Below are positions 17,068 to 27,900 of a DNA stretch of 64,000 nucleotides, piece by piece; the stretch's first letter is position 1, and every line of letters starts with the position of its first letter. Made by a program: the position numbers and the translations under genes. Source of the stretch: Anaerolineaceae bacterium (lineage in GTDB: Bacteria > Chloroflexota > Anaerolineae > Aggregatilineales > Phototrophicaceae); NCBI GenBank assembly GCA_020634165.1, contig JACKCF010000001.1, forward strand, positions 1,612,001 through 1,676,000. Reading direction: 5' to 3'. The notes beneath the pieces were generated by a model. The model was not told the DNA's origin. It saw only the letters and a list, made by a program, of their open reading frames with translations, and made no database searches.

Positions 17068-18258
17068 ATGGAAAACCTCAGCGATTCCGTTGATCGTAGC
17101 CAAAAACTGAACATCGCTATTTTTCTCCTGTACTATTTTCCACACCGCACAGGCCTCACACTTCATGTCCAGAGTATGGCGGAAGAAATGGTGCGGCGGG
17201 GCCATGATGTGACAGTCGTAACCGCTCGCTATAGCAATGAGCTGCCTCGTGATGAGTCGACCCACAATGGTGTTCGTATCGTTCGCCTGTGGGCACCCAT
17301 CAAACTCAGTCGCGGTATGATTATGCCGGCTTTTCCCTGGGCGGCTTATTTCGCTATGCGTCAGGCGGATGTTGTCAGCATCCATACGCCGATGCTGGAA
17401 ACAGCACTGGTCAGCCTCATTGCCCTGATAGCCGGTGTAAACGTAATCGCAACCCATCATGGCGATCTTGTCTTGCCAAATGGCCTGATTAACAGGTTCA
17501 TTCGCGGGACCATGTTCATGCTCTACAAGTTCATGGCGCAGCGTGCCGCTCGTTTGACCGCATACAGCCGTGACTACGCCGAAAATTCCTACTACCTCAA
17601 ACCTTTTTTGGACAAAGTGATTCCCAATTACCCACCCGTAGAAATCCCTGAGCCAGATCAGGCAGCGGCTGCCGAAATGCGTCGTTCCTGGCAAAAAGCA
17701 GACGGTCCGATCATTGGTTATGCGGGTCGCTTTGTAGAAGAAAAACGGCCCGATCTGGCCATCCGTGCAATGGAAACGGTACTGAAAAAATATCCTGACG
17801 CGCGGCTGGTCTTTGCTGGCGAGTATGATATCCCGTATGAGGGAACCTGGCAGGTGCAGCAGCCGCTGGTAAAGCAGTATGGTGATACGCTGAAATTCCT
17901 CGGTTTGCTTAAAGATCGTCAGGCATTGGCGAACTTCTACGCAGCCTGTGACGTCATCATCTTGCCGAGCGATACCGAATGTTTCGCGCTTGTTCAGGTC
18001 GAGGCCATGTTATGCGGAACACCAATGGTAATGAGCAATATCCCCGGTGGCCGTGTACCTGTAAAAGAAACGGGTATGGGCGAATTAGCCGAGCAGGGCA
18101 ACGCCCAGTCCTTTGGCGAAGCGCTCGTTAAAGTGCTCGATAATCCCGAAAAATACATCAAGTCCCGTGAGGAAATCGAATCGGTTTTCTCGTTCAAGAA
18201 GACGATGGATACCTACGAAAGCCTTTTCTACACATATGCGAGGTCGCAGCGTGGTTGA
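17068..18258 (+). CDS. GT4-family glycosyltransferase (glycosyl transferase group 1)
   Basis: This 396-residue cytoplasmic GT-B enzyme transfers a sugar from a nucleotide donor, most often onto a lipid carrier. The N-terminal Rossmann half has the GLTLHVQSMAEEMVRRGHDV acceptor-side motif. The C-terminal half has GRFVEEKRPDLAIRA and the donor-binding E-x7-E motif in ECFALVQVEAM. The frame opens at 16999, but ATG at 17068 has AAGG six bases upstream and starts close to the first beta-strand, so I use it. The stop overlaps the next gene's start by eight bases. It is the first gene of the glycosylation locus and probably adds an early sugar to the glycan. Confidence 0.88.
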   Translation: MENLSDSVDRSQKLNIAIFLLYYFPHRTGLTLHVQSMAEEMVRRGHDVTVVTARYSNELPRDESTHNGVRIVRLWAPIKLSRGMIMPAFPWAAYFAMRQADVVSIHTPMLETALVSLIALIAGVNVIATHHGDLVLPNGLINRFIRGTMFMLYKFMAQRAARLTAYSRDYAENSYYLKPFLDKVIPNYPPVEIPEPDQAAAAEMRRSWQKADGPIIGYAGRFVEEKRPDLAIRAMETVLKKYPDARLVFAGEYDIPYEGTWQVQQPLVKQYGDTLKFLGLLKDRQALANFYAACDVIILPSDTECFALVQVEAMLCGTPMVMSNIPGGRVPVKETGMGELAEQGNAQSFGEALVKVLDNPEKYIKSREEIESVFSFKKTMDTYESLFYTYARSQRG

Positions 18259-19105
18259 TCAATCGACAATTGCCCACATGACGCGCAACGAAGCCGACAT
18301 GGCCTTCAAGAAGCGCGTCCAGACCATTTTCGATTGGGTGAATCCGCAGGAGGATAGCCTCGTTCTGGATATGCCTTGTGGTCGTGGCTTCTATCTGAAC
18401 ATGTTCAACTATGTCAGCGATTGCACCATTGTTGGCGCGGAGCTGGACTGGCCGATCATCAAAAAGGCGCAGGCCAACATCGGCCACCTAGACCTGCCGT
18501 TGCACAATGCCAACCTCTATCATCTGCCCTATGCCGACAATACTTTTGATGCGGTCATCCTCTCGGAAATCCTCGAACATGTGGATGACGATGTGGCTGG
18601 CCTCAAAGAAGCCCTGCGCGTACTCAAACCAGGCGGTGTTGTCGCCGTGACGGTTCCCCATGCCAATTACCCGTTCTTATGGGACCCGATCAACAAAACG
18701 TTGGAAACGCTGTTCAATACCCATATTCAAAATGGCATCTTCGCTGGTATCTGGGCCAATCACGTCCGCCTCTACACGATGGAACAACTTCGTGAGGCGC
18801 TGCTAGGTGCCGGCTTCTTGATTGAAGAAGAACGCTCGTTCACGCATCACAGCTTCCCGTTCATACACAATCTGGTTTATGGCTTGGGCAAACCCATTCT
18901 GGAAGCGGGCTTGCTTCCTGGCGATATGGAAAAAGCCGCTAATCGGCTCACATTCGATGACAACGATGGAAGTCCATGGAACCCGATCAACATTGGCTTA
19001 CGGGTATTCAATTTTTTCGACCGTAAAAATACAATGAATGAACCAGAAGGACGCTCAACGGTTAACTTAGCCATCAAGGGGCGAAAACCGCATGTCGGAA
19101 CATGA
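18251..19105 (+). CDS. Class I SAM-dependent methyltransferase
   Basis: This 284-residue enzyme has the SAM-binding motif I LVLDMPCGRGFYL, an acidic residue at the end of strand 2 (VGAELDWPI), and the motif IV/post-IV segment AVILSEILEHV with LKPGGVVAVTVPH. It belongs to the Methyltransf_11 type used on sugars, lipids or small molecules. The start is GTG at 18251 with GAGG upstream, overlapping the GT4 stop by 8 bases. An upstream in-frame start at 18113 would lie inside the GT4 gene and adds an unnatural Arg/Ser-rich leader. Its place between glycosyltransferases suggests that it methylates a sugar or caps the glycan. Its 3' end overlaps the next gene by 14 bases. Confidence 0.85.
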   Translation: MVDQSTIAHMTRNEADMAFKKRVQTIFDWVNPQEDSLVLDMPCGRGFYLNMFNYVSDCTIVGAELDWPIIKKAQANIGHLDLPLHNANLYHLPYADNTFDAVILSEILEHVDDDVAGLKEALRVLKPGGVVAVTVPHANYPFLWDPINKTLETLFNTHIQNGIFAGIWANHVRLYTMEQLREALLGAGFLIEEERSFTHHSFPFIHNLVYGLGKPILEAGLLPGDMEKAANRLTFDDNDGSPWNPINIGLRVFNFFDRKNTMNEPEGRSTVNLAIKGRKPHVGT

Positions 19106-21911
19106 TGCCGACAACCCAATTGAATCGACGGACCTGTCTTCTGACGATCAGATTACCGAAGATAGTCTTGAAGCACGCATTGAATATGCCGTCGCGGAAG
19201 CACGTGCCAACGATCTGCCATTTGATGAACTGACGCTTTCGCAACTGATAGCGACGTTCATGCAGGCCCCTCGCCGGACCTGGGGGACCTTCCTGTCTGT
19301 CGTTCGGCCCCGCTGGATGGCACCCCAATCACAAGAGCAAGCGGCCACCTCAGCGACCGCGTCGGAACCCGCAGCCGAATTTGTAGCTCCTGAGTCCCCT
19401 GCAAGCCCAGGTCGCCGCAGAAACCTCATCGGTGACCGAACGATGCTTCAGATGGGGCTGTATATCGTCGCCATCATGCTCTCCTGGTGGGCATCGGCCA
19501 GCTTACGCACCGTCGTCACAGAAGAATCCTGTGCTGCGTTCAGCATTGGCCTGATGGTGCTGGCGTTTTTCCTGTGGTTGGCCGCAATGGCGATTGGCAG
19601 CCGCAATAGCCTGCGCGAATGGTGGGAAGGTCGCGATGGCTGGCTTGTGCCAGAACTCGTCGCACGTGCCATTGTCGTTCTGACGGCATTGATCGGCCTG
19701 TCTTTCCTGTTTGACTCCATGGATGAACCTGTTAACGAGGTTGACCGCATTCTGAATATGGTTGGCCCAGGGTTAGCCTTGCTCATTGGGGCAGGCTTGG
19801 TGTGGCTGGTGTTAGATGCTGTCTTCGCTCGTCTCCGTTGGGGCGCAACCAAGCTCAAGCGAGCGTCCGACGTTGAGGACCCAGATGATACCGAAGACGA
19901 TGTGCTCAATTTGCCCTGGTATATGCGCATTCATCCGGCGCGGGTATTGCTGCTATTTGGCGGCATCAGCTTTAGTGGCCTGGTGTGGTTCGATACCGAC
20001 GCCAACAGCTTCCAGACGGTGACATTTTACCTGTGGTTGGCCAGCATCATCATGATTGCTCTGGCCATCACACCCGATATGCTGGGCATTTGGCGCTGGT
20101 TCAGGCGCTTGATGGCGGACTTTGGCCAGTTCCATTGGCGTCGACACGGTCCGGCTGTATTGGCCTTTATCGTCATTATGGTCGTTGGTGTGCATCTTCG
20201 CCTGCAAGACCTGCATGAACTGCCATCCGAAATGACCAGCGATCATGTCGAATTGGTGCTGGATGCGGTCAAAGTCCTTAATGGCGAACGCGACATCTTC
20301 TTTGCCAACAATGGCGGTCGCGAACCGGTCCAGATGTATTTGATGGCCTTGCTGTCAATGGTCCCAGGGTTGGGCATCAACCATGATACGCTCAAGTTGC
20401 TGGCCGCCCTGGAATCCATCCTGACGATTCCATTGATGTTGTGGTTGGGCCGTGAATTAGCGGGACCGGAACGCCGTCGTTTGGGCTGGTATCTGGGCTT
20501 CATTCTGGCGGCACTGCTGGCGACCAGCTACTGGCACCTGACCGTCACACGGCTGGCCCTGCGCATTGTGCTTATGCCTTTGCAGATGTCCCTCATATTG
20601 ATATTCCTGGTCCGTGCTGTGCGCTACAACCACCGCGCCGATTACATCCTGGCGGGCATCATGCTTGGGTTTGGCCTGTACATGTATCAGGCCATGCGGA
20701 TGGTTCCGGTCGCGATTGTACTCGCGGTACTGCTGGCGGCTTATTTGCGCGGCCATACGCTGCGCGATTGGTTCCACTATGGTGTCAATCTGGTTGTATT
20801 GGCACTCATGGCCCTTATTGTCTTCCTGCCGATGCTGCACTACTCGGTAGAGCAGCCAGAGCAGTTCTGGCGGCGCACGGCAGGTCGCTTGCTGGGCGAT
20901 GATGTCATCCAGGAAGTGGCCGAAGATGGTTCGATCACATCGCGCGATCCTTCTCTCGTCGAGCGTGTTGATGCCTTTAGCAAAAATGTGCCGCAGCTTA
21001 TGAGTAACATGCGCAATGCCCTGATGATGTTCCAGATTCGCGGTGATGGTGCCTGGATCAATGGCGTACCAGGAACACAGGCTCTGTCGACGCATGCTGG
21101 CGCGTTGTTCGTCCTGGGTTTGGCTGCTTGCCTTGCCCTGACGCTCCGAACGCGCGATCCGGCCTATGCCATGCTCCCGATGATTGTGCTGATAATGCTG
21201 CTGCCATCGGCACTGTCGATTGCCTTCCCCAATGAAAATCCGAGTAACACCCGTGCCAGTGGGGCCTTGCCTGTCGCCTTGCTGATCTCAGCGCTGCCGC
21301 TTGGCCTGTTCATTGACTGGGCCATTCATTCGCAGATGAAGCGTATTGGGCTGGTGCTCTCGGCTGTAGTGACAGTGCTCGTTGTCTCTGGGTCGTACTT
21401 TGAAACGCACGATGTCTACTTCGGCCAGATGCCGCAGTCTTATGAAATCAGCACCTTCAACTACAGCGAAGTCGGCCAGATTATGTATGGTCTCGCCCTC
21501 AGTGGCGATGTTCCCTACGGCAATATGTTCATGATCGCCAGCCCACACTGGTGGGACCATCGCGCGGTCGGTCTTGAAGCCGGAATTGAGGGAATTTGGC
21601 CCAATGGCGTGTATGACTATGACGGGAACGATGATTTGACCCGTTCCATTGATTACCTGCCGTACTTTATCCGAGACGGTCTCATTCGTGGAAATCAGTT
21701 CGTATTCGACCCGAATAGCAATATCGAAGTTTTCTATAATGTGTCGGATGAAGTGACAGCGACTCAGTTGCAGGAATGGTTCCCACAGGGGCATGCAACC
21801 TTCTATGATTCGCCCCACGAGCGCCGCAAATTCTACCGCTTTACCATCCCGGCATTAGGGCTGGAAGCAGTCAATGAGTTCCTGGCAGATAAAGTACCGG
21901 AAATAAACTAA
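19092..21911 (+). CDS. GT39-like polytopic membrane glycosyltransferase with long N-terminal extension
   Basis: This 939-residue protein has a hydrophilic start (~residues 1-115, with an Ala/Glu-rich spacer), four hydrophobic helices to ~residue 310, and then a GT39-like core. After a membrane helix (LAFIVIMVVGVHLRL) comes LPSEMTSDHVELVLDAV (residues 378-394), where the usual DE pair is replaced by D384-x2-E387. The region then continues with REPVQMYLMALLS, in the place of the PPxY-type segment. About nine more helices follow, ending in a ~190-residue exported domain with aromatic-rich motifs. AAGGGG lies ten bases before the ATG. Translation is probably coupled to the methyltransferase. The function is inferred as transfer of a sugar from a lipid phosphate donor; the altered motif leaves activity uncertain. 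Confidence 0.75.
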   Translation: MSEHDADNPIESTDLSSDDQITEDSLEARIEYAVAEARANDLPFDELTLSQLIATFMQAPRRTWGTFLSVVRPRWMAPQSQEQAATSATASEPAAEFVAPESPASPGRRRNLIGDRTMLQMGLYIVAIMLSWWASASLRTVVTEESCAAFSIGLMVLAFFLWLAAMAIGSRNSLREWWEGRDGWLVPELVARAIVVLTALIGLSFLFDSMDEPVNEVDRILNMVGPGLALLIGAGLVWLVLDAVFARLRWGATKLKRASDVEDPDDTEDDVLNLPWYMRIHPARVLLLFGGISFSGLVWFDTDANSFQTVTFYLWLASIIMIALAITPDMLGIWRWFRRLMADFGQFHWRRHGPAVLAFIVIMVVGVHLRLQDLHELPSEMTSDHVELVLDAVKVLNGERDIFFANNGGREPVQMYLMALLSMVPGLGINHDTLKLLAALESILTIPLMLWLGRELAGPERRRLGWYLGFILAALLATSYWHLTVTRLALRIVLMPLQMSLILIFLVRAVRYNHRADYILAGIMLGFGLYMYQAMRMVPVAIVLAVLLAAYLRGHTLRDWFHYGVNLVVLALMALIVFLPMLHYSVEQPEQFWRRTAGRLLGDDVIQEVAEDGSITSRDPSLVERVDAFSKNVPQLMSNMRNALMMFQIRGDGAWINGVPGTQALSTHAGALFVLGLAACLALTLRTRDPAYAMLPMIVLIMLLPSALSIAFPNENPSNTRASGALPVALLISALPLGLFIDWAIHSQMKRIGLVLSAVVTVLVVSGSYFETHDVYFGQMPQSYEISTFNYSEVGQIMYGLALSGDVPYGNMFMIASPHWWDHRAVGLEAGIEGIWPNGVYDYDGNDDLTRSIDYLPYFIRDGLIRGNQFVFDPNSNIEVFYNVSDEVTATQLQEWFPQGHATFYDSPHERRKFYRFTIPALGLEAVNEFLADKVPEIN

Positions 21912-21971
21912 GCGGCGTTGGAATCAGATACAACCTTAATCTGCCCACCATGATGCGAGGCATAAGCACAG

Positions 21972-24900
21972 ATGAGATTGACAGGTAACAACGGCGATAT
22001 AGCGGCTGATGCCATTGGGTTCGTTCAGCCTAAACGGGCCAGTAACGCCCTGATCGTCCTCCCGCTGCTGCTCCTGGTTGTGCTGCTGGGGGGCTATTTT
22101 CGGTTTAACAGCCTCAATTGGGATGATTTTTCGGACATGCACCCTGATGAGCGCTTCCTGACCCGCAGCTCCTTGCCCCTCATCGGTGGGCGGCTGGAAT
22201 TCACTCCAGATTCAGCCGTACCTCCGCAAAAAGTAATCGTGACGTATGCCAATACCAATTTTTACGATGGCGCCAGCTTATCCTTCGATACGACGTCTCG
22301 CATCGGGACGATAGATGGCACCTTTACCGTCGATGCCATTCGCTGGACTTACGGCATCGACCGTGTGATGACCTATCCCAACGAGACGGCAGCGGCTACA
22401 GCACTGGCCAATGGTGAAATTGCTGCTCTGGTCATGGACGAAACTGTCACCTCAGTTTTCCTCATCGTGGATGAGAACACAGGCGCTACTTACCTCAACA
22501 TTGAAGGTACCCCGCAGGTCCAGATCATCGATACGCTGTCTTCAGAAGAAATTCAGCAGTCTCGCTGCCTGGAGCGTTACCCTGAAACAGGCGGTATCGG
22601 CGGCTACTTCGATACAGAATGTTCGCCATACAACCCGCATAATGCCGGTACAGGTTTTTATGCCTATGGCACACTGCCCGTCTTGATGGCCCATACAGTC
22701 AGCACATTTGTCCAGCAGCAGGATGTCGCTGGGTCCGACATTTTTGATTTTGAAGGCGGCACCCTGATCTGGCGTTTCCTGTCGGCCTTTTTTGATGTCG
22801 GCAGCATTATTGTCATCTACTTCATCGGCGCACGGACAAATAATCGTTGGGTGGGTTTGTTTTCCGCTTTGCTCTATGCGGCTGCACCCCTCGCGATAGA
22901 AAAAGCGCACTTCGGCACGGTTAATTCGATCACGGCCTTTTTCGTCATCCTGGGGATTTGGGCCGCAGTCGGTGTTCAGCAGCGCGGCAGATTGTTTTAC
23001 TATGCCGTCTTTGGCATCGCCCTGGGCGCGGCTGTCGCTGGTCGCATCAACACAGCGCCGCTGGCAGGGCTTGTCGTGCTGGCCGCGATGGTGCAGATGG
23101 TTCCCTTCCTGGATCGCAGCCTGGACTGGAACGAGCGCCAGCGGATTGCGTCTCATGCAACCTTTGGCCTGGTTATTTCAGCGATACTCGCACTGATAAC
23201 CTTCCGTATTGCCAATCCTTATGCCTTCATGGGGCCAGGTTTCATCAGCTTTAGCCTGGACCATCGCTGGTTGGCCGATTTGAGCAGCGCCCAGTATGGC
23301 GTCAGTGGCAACATGGATGCGGCCCCGAACTGGCAGTGGGTCGGTCGTCCACCTTATCTGTTCCCCCTCAAAGACATGATTCTGTGGGGTATGGGCATCG
23401 GGATGGGCTTCATGGCCTGGATCGGTTGGGCCTGGAGCGGCTACCGTCTCTTAAAAGGTCGTACCGGTTCGCTGGCTAATTTGCTGCCCTTCGTCTGGAC
23501 GACAGTCTATTTCGCCTGGATTGGCCGCCTTTGGGTCATGACCATGCGCTACTATCTGCCGCTGTATGGCGCGCTGGCGCTCCTTGGCGGTTGGGCGATT
23601 TATGCCCTTTGGCGCGCTTCCCGTGAACGCGATTTGCCGCTTCTGCGCGGAATAACGCTCTTCTTTGGTATTTTGCTGGCCCTGATTCCCGCCTACTACT
23701 TGGCATCAGCAACGGCTTTTACAACGACTGTGGTCGTTGCTGCCGTGCTGGCCCTATTCTTGATCGTGCTGGCCTTAGCCCCTGGCTTGCCGCGCGCACG
23801 TGCAGTTGGCCTGGGGACGTTTGTGCTGGCCTTCACTGTGCTCTGGGGCCTGATGCACAACAATATCTACATGCACCAGCTTACACGTGTGCAGGCTAGC
23901 CAATGGGTCTGGGAGAATGTGCCCGGTGATTTCTCCATGCAGATCGAAGGGGCGCCGGAAGGCACACCCCTCATCAACATCGCGCTGCCCAACTCGCGTC
24001 CGGAGTCATCGACTGAACCTGATAATATGCTTTCAGCAGCCAGCCAGCTCATTCGGGAAGTTCCCGCATTCATTGAGTTTGTCGCGCCAGCAACTGGAAC
24101 CATCAGCAGCGTCTACAGCCCACACATTGCGGATCCTTTCGGCTCGCCGGAAGAAGAAGTCCTGCAAATCTCAATTGCGACGACCGATGATCTGCAATCT
24201 CTCGCGCTGCTGACCGTCTCACAGGATTTCCCGCGTGATAATCATATCCTGGGCGATGCCTATACCTTCACCTTCGATCAGCCATTCCAGGTGGAAGAGG
24301 GCAGGCGTTATACCTTTAAGGTCGAAGCTTTAGCTGGGAATATCCTCACTTCTGGTGCGGTGATCGCGGTAGAAGCCCCTTGGGATGATCGCTTGACCAC
24401 CATCAAGGCATGTCAGTTGCCGGAGGGCATCACCCTGGCTGATGATCCACTGCCTGGGTTGCGCGGCTATGATGACTGCAACGGTCGTGAGCCTTGGTAC
24501 GGTCTGGTTCAGTCTTATGACATCGACCTTTCCTATCCGATTGATGAAACCATCAAGCGCGATATCATCCTTAACGCGCTGGAAGTCTCTGACTACATCG
24601 GCATCACCAGCAATCGCTTTTACGATACACTCTCACGCAACCCGATTCGCTGGCCGATGTCGAACCGCTACTATGAGGCGCTGTTCAACGGTGAACTCGG
24701 CTTCGATCTGGTGGAAATGCGCCATGAGCAGTATGAGTTCGGCCCACTGAGTGTCTCCGACCAGTATCTGCCAACCTTTGATTCGCCCCAATGGCTTAAT
24801 GAACTGGAAGCCGATGAGGCGTTCCACGTTTACGATCATCCGACCGTATTCATCTTCAAAAAGCGTGCGGATTACGATCAGGCTCGTGTGGTCCAAATCC

Positions 24901-27900
24901 TGAACGAAGCGTCTATCGTGCGCGTGGAACAGGCCTATGCCCAGCCCGGGGAACTTGGCGCTGCGGTTGGTAATGTCGTCTACTGGTCCTCGCTAGATGC
25001 CGATGAAGCGCCAACAGCCCTCATGCAGCGCCCGCAATCGAGCGAAATTAATGAGCAGGGCGGGACATGGTCGCAGCGTTTTGATAGCAACAGCATCCTC
25101 AATACAAACGAAGTGATTGGCGTGATCGGCTGGTGGCTGCTGCTCTTTGTCATTGGCCTCATAACCTGGCCCCTGCTCTATACCGCTTTCCCAACCCTGG
25201 CAGATCGTGGCTATGCCTTTGCCAAGATCGTGGGTTTGCTTATCCTTGCCTGGGTCGCCTGGATGCTCGGCAGCGTCGGTGTTCTGGCCTGGTCGCAGGG
25301 GGGGCTGTTCGTCCTGCTACTGCTGCTCACGCTGACAAGTGCCTGGTTCGCTTGGCGCCGGCGAGAAAGCATGATCGCCTACATCAGGGCGCACTGGTCG
25401 CGCATCCTGTGGATAGAAATCCTGACGATCATCCTGTTTGTGGCCTTCATCGGTGTCCGTCTGACCAATCCGGACCTGTGGCACTTCGCCAAAGGTGGCG
25501 AAAAACCGATGGACTTCGCCTATTTCAACGCCGTTCTGCGCTCAACGGTTTTCCCGGCTTATGACCCCTGGTATGCAGGTGGCTACATCAACTATTACTA
25601 CTTCGGTTTTGTCGTTGTCGGCTCCCCGGTACTGATGCTCAAACTGGTTCCGGCCTTCGCCTACAACCTCATCGTACCGACCTTGTTCGCCCTGACAGGT
25701 ATTGGCGCATTTTCTGTGGCATTCAATATTGTCGCCGCCCTGCGAGATCGTCGCCGTAATGCCGAAGATGACGCTGATGAGCCGTCGCCAACTCGTCAGG
25801 CCAGCCCCTGGCTGGCAGGTATCGTCGCGCTCCTGCTGTGCGTGGTCGTTGGCAACCTGGATACGGTGCGCGTGTTGGTCAATGGCATCGCCACGATGGG
25901 CGGCTATCAGCAATACGATAGCATCGAGTCCTACTACCGCGAACAATATCTGGAGCAGTTTGGCATTCGCCAGGATACCAGTGGTGCGCTGGTGCTGCCT
26001 GTCGATATGGAAGTTGAACTTGTCAATCGCCTCAACAGCGCCAACATCGTAGATCGCCTCAGCTACGAAATCAATCAAGGCGTCAATCTGCTGGTTGGCT
26101 TCTCGACTGGTCTTGGCAAATTGTCAGAAGGGCAGCCGCTTCTGATCGGTAGTGATCGCTGGTATTGGGGACCGTCGCGCGTCCTCAACGAATTTCCGGT
26201 GAGCAGTGGTAACGCCATTACGGAAATGCCCTATTTCACCTTCCTGTATGGCGATCTCCACGCGCATATGATTAACATGCCCGTGATCCTGTTCGCATTG
26301 CTGTTTGTTTTTAACGAAGTCCTGCTTGCGGATAGCCGCGCTCGCAAAATCTTTGACCGCGCTTTGGCAATTGGCCTGGGTGCCCTGGCCATCGGTCTGA
26401 TGACCGCCATCAACACCTGGGATTGGCCCTCGTTCATGGTGTTTGGCGCGGTCGGCCTGGGTTATGCCTGGTGGCTGCGCTGGCGCAATATCACCCGCCA
26501 TTCCCTGGTAGATATGTTCTTTACCATCGGTGGTTTCCTGTTCTTTGCTCGTTTCGTCGCGATTGCCCATACCAGTTGGTATGCCGCCGTCTACCAGAGC
26601 GTCGAACTTTACCAGGGCCGCAAGACGCCGCTGTGGGCCTACTTCGATATTCACGGCCTGTTCCTGCTGCTGATCGTCTCCCTGCTCATCTGGGAGACAG
26701 GCCGCTGGTTCCGCTCTGTGCATGTAAAAGCCCTGCGCGGCAAAGGCATCTGGATCAGCGTTGGTGCGCTCGTCGCAGGTGTCTTAACGGCTGTCGCCCT
26801 TATCATGATGGCGATGGGCTATCAGGTGGCGATTATCGTCATTCCGCTCATCATCTGGATCGTGGCGTTATTCTTCCGGCCCGGCCAATCGCGCGTGATG
26901 CAGGTTGTGCTCGTGATGGCTGGTTTTGCTCTGGCGCTCTCGCTGGCTGTGGAAATCGTTACCGTTACGGGCGACATTGGCCGCCAGAACACCGTCTTTA
27001 AGTTCTACATGCAAATCTGGCTGATCTTCAGCGTGGTCGGTGGGGCGGCCTTTGCCTGGTTATTCACCAGTAGCGACCGCTGGCGGGCTGGTCTGCGCTT
27101 CATCTGGTATCTGCCGCTGATGGTCCTGTTTGTTATTGCGGCCATGTTCCCGATTACCGCGACCCGCGCTCGCGCGTTGGATCGCTACAGCCCCTCGGCT
27201 GGCCTGTATCACTCGGTACTGCCGGAACAAACTCTTCAGGAAATCGCTGATTATTACTTTGTTACGCCACAATGGCTGCGAGAAATCAACAATTTGCCTG
27301 AAGATGCTGAGCCGACGGCTGGCGAAACCATGACCATTATTCCACCGAGTGAGCTTGAAACGCCAGCAACCACGCTCGATGGCCTGAACTATATGCAGTA
27401 TGCGGTCCATCATCCACTCAACTCAGAAGCAGCCGTACTCATTAACCTGGAGCATGACTACAACATCATTCGTTGGTTGCAGGAAAATGCTGTTGGGTCA
27501 CCCGTCATCATCGAAGGCCGTAACCCTGCCAGTGAATATACCTGGACCGGACGCATCGCCATCAATACGGGCTTACCCAGTGTCCTGGGCTGGAACTTCC
27601 ACCAGCGCCAGCAGCGCACTTTCGATCCGCTGCCGACAATGGTCCAACTGCGCGAAGGCAATATCAATTACTTCTACGACACCGCCGATATCGCTGGAGC
27701 AGTCAATATCCTGCGGACATACGATGTGAAGTACATCATCCTCAGCACCTACGAACGCATCTGGTCGACGCCGCAGGGATTGGCCAAGTTTGATGTCATG
27801 GTAGAAATGGGTCTGCTGAACAAAATCGAAATTGATAGCAACGCCTTCATCTACGAAACGAATCCGCAGACAATGGCCGATTTTGCACTTGCCCAAAATG

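Noticed and set aside
18113..18250. Longer start for the methyltransferase inside the GT4 gene
   Set aside because: The extra 46 residues are Ser/Arg/Lys-rich shadow sequence; GTG at 18251 has a ribosome binding site and the usual short overlap.
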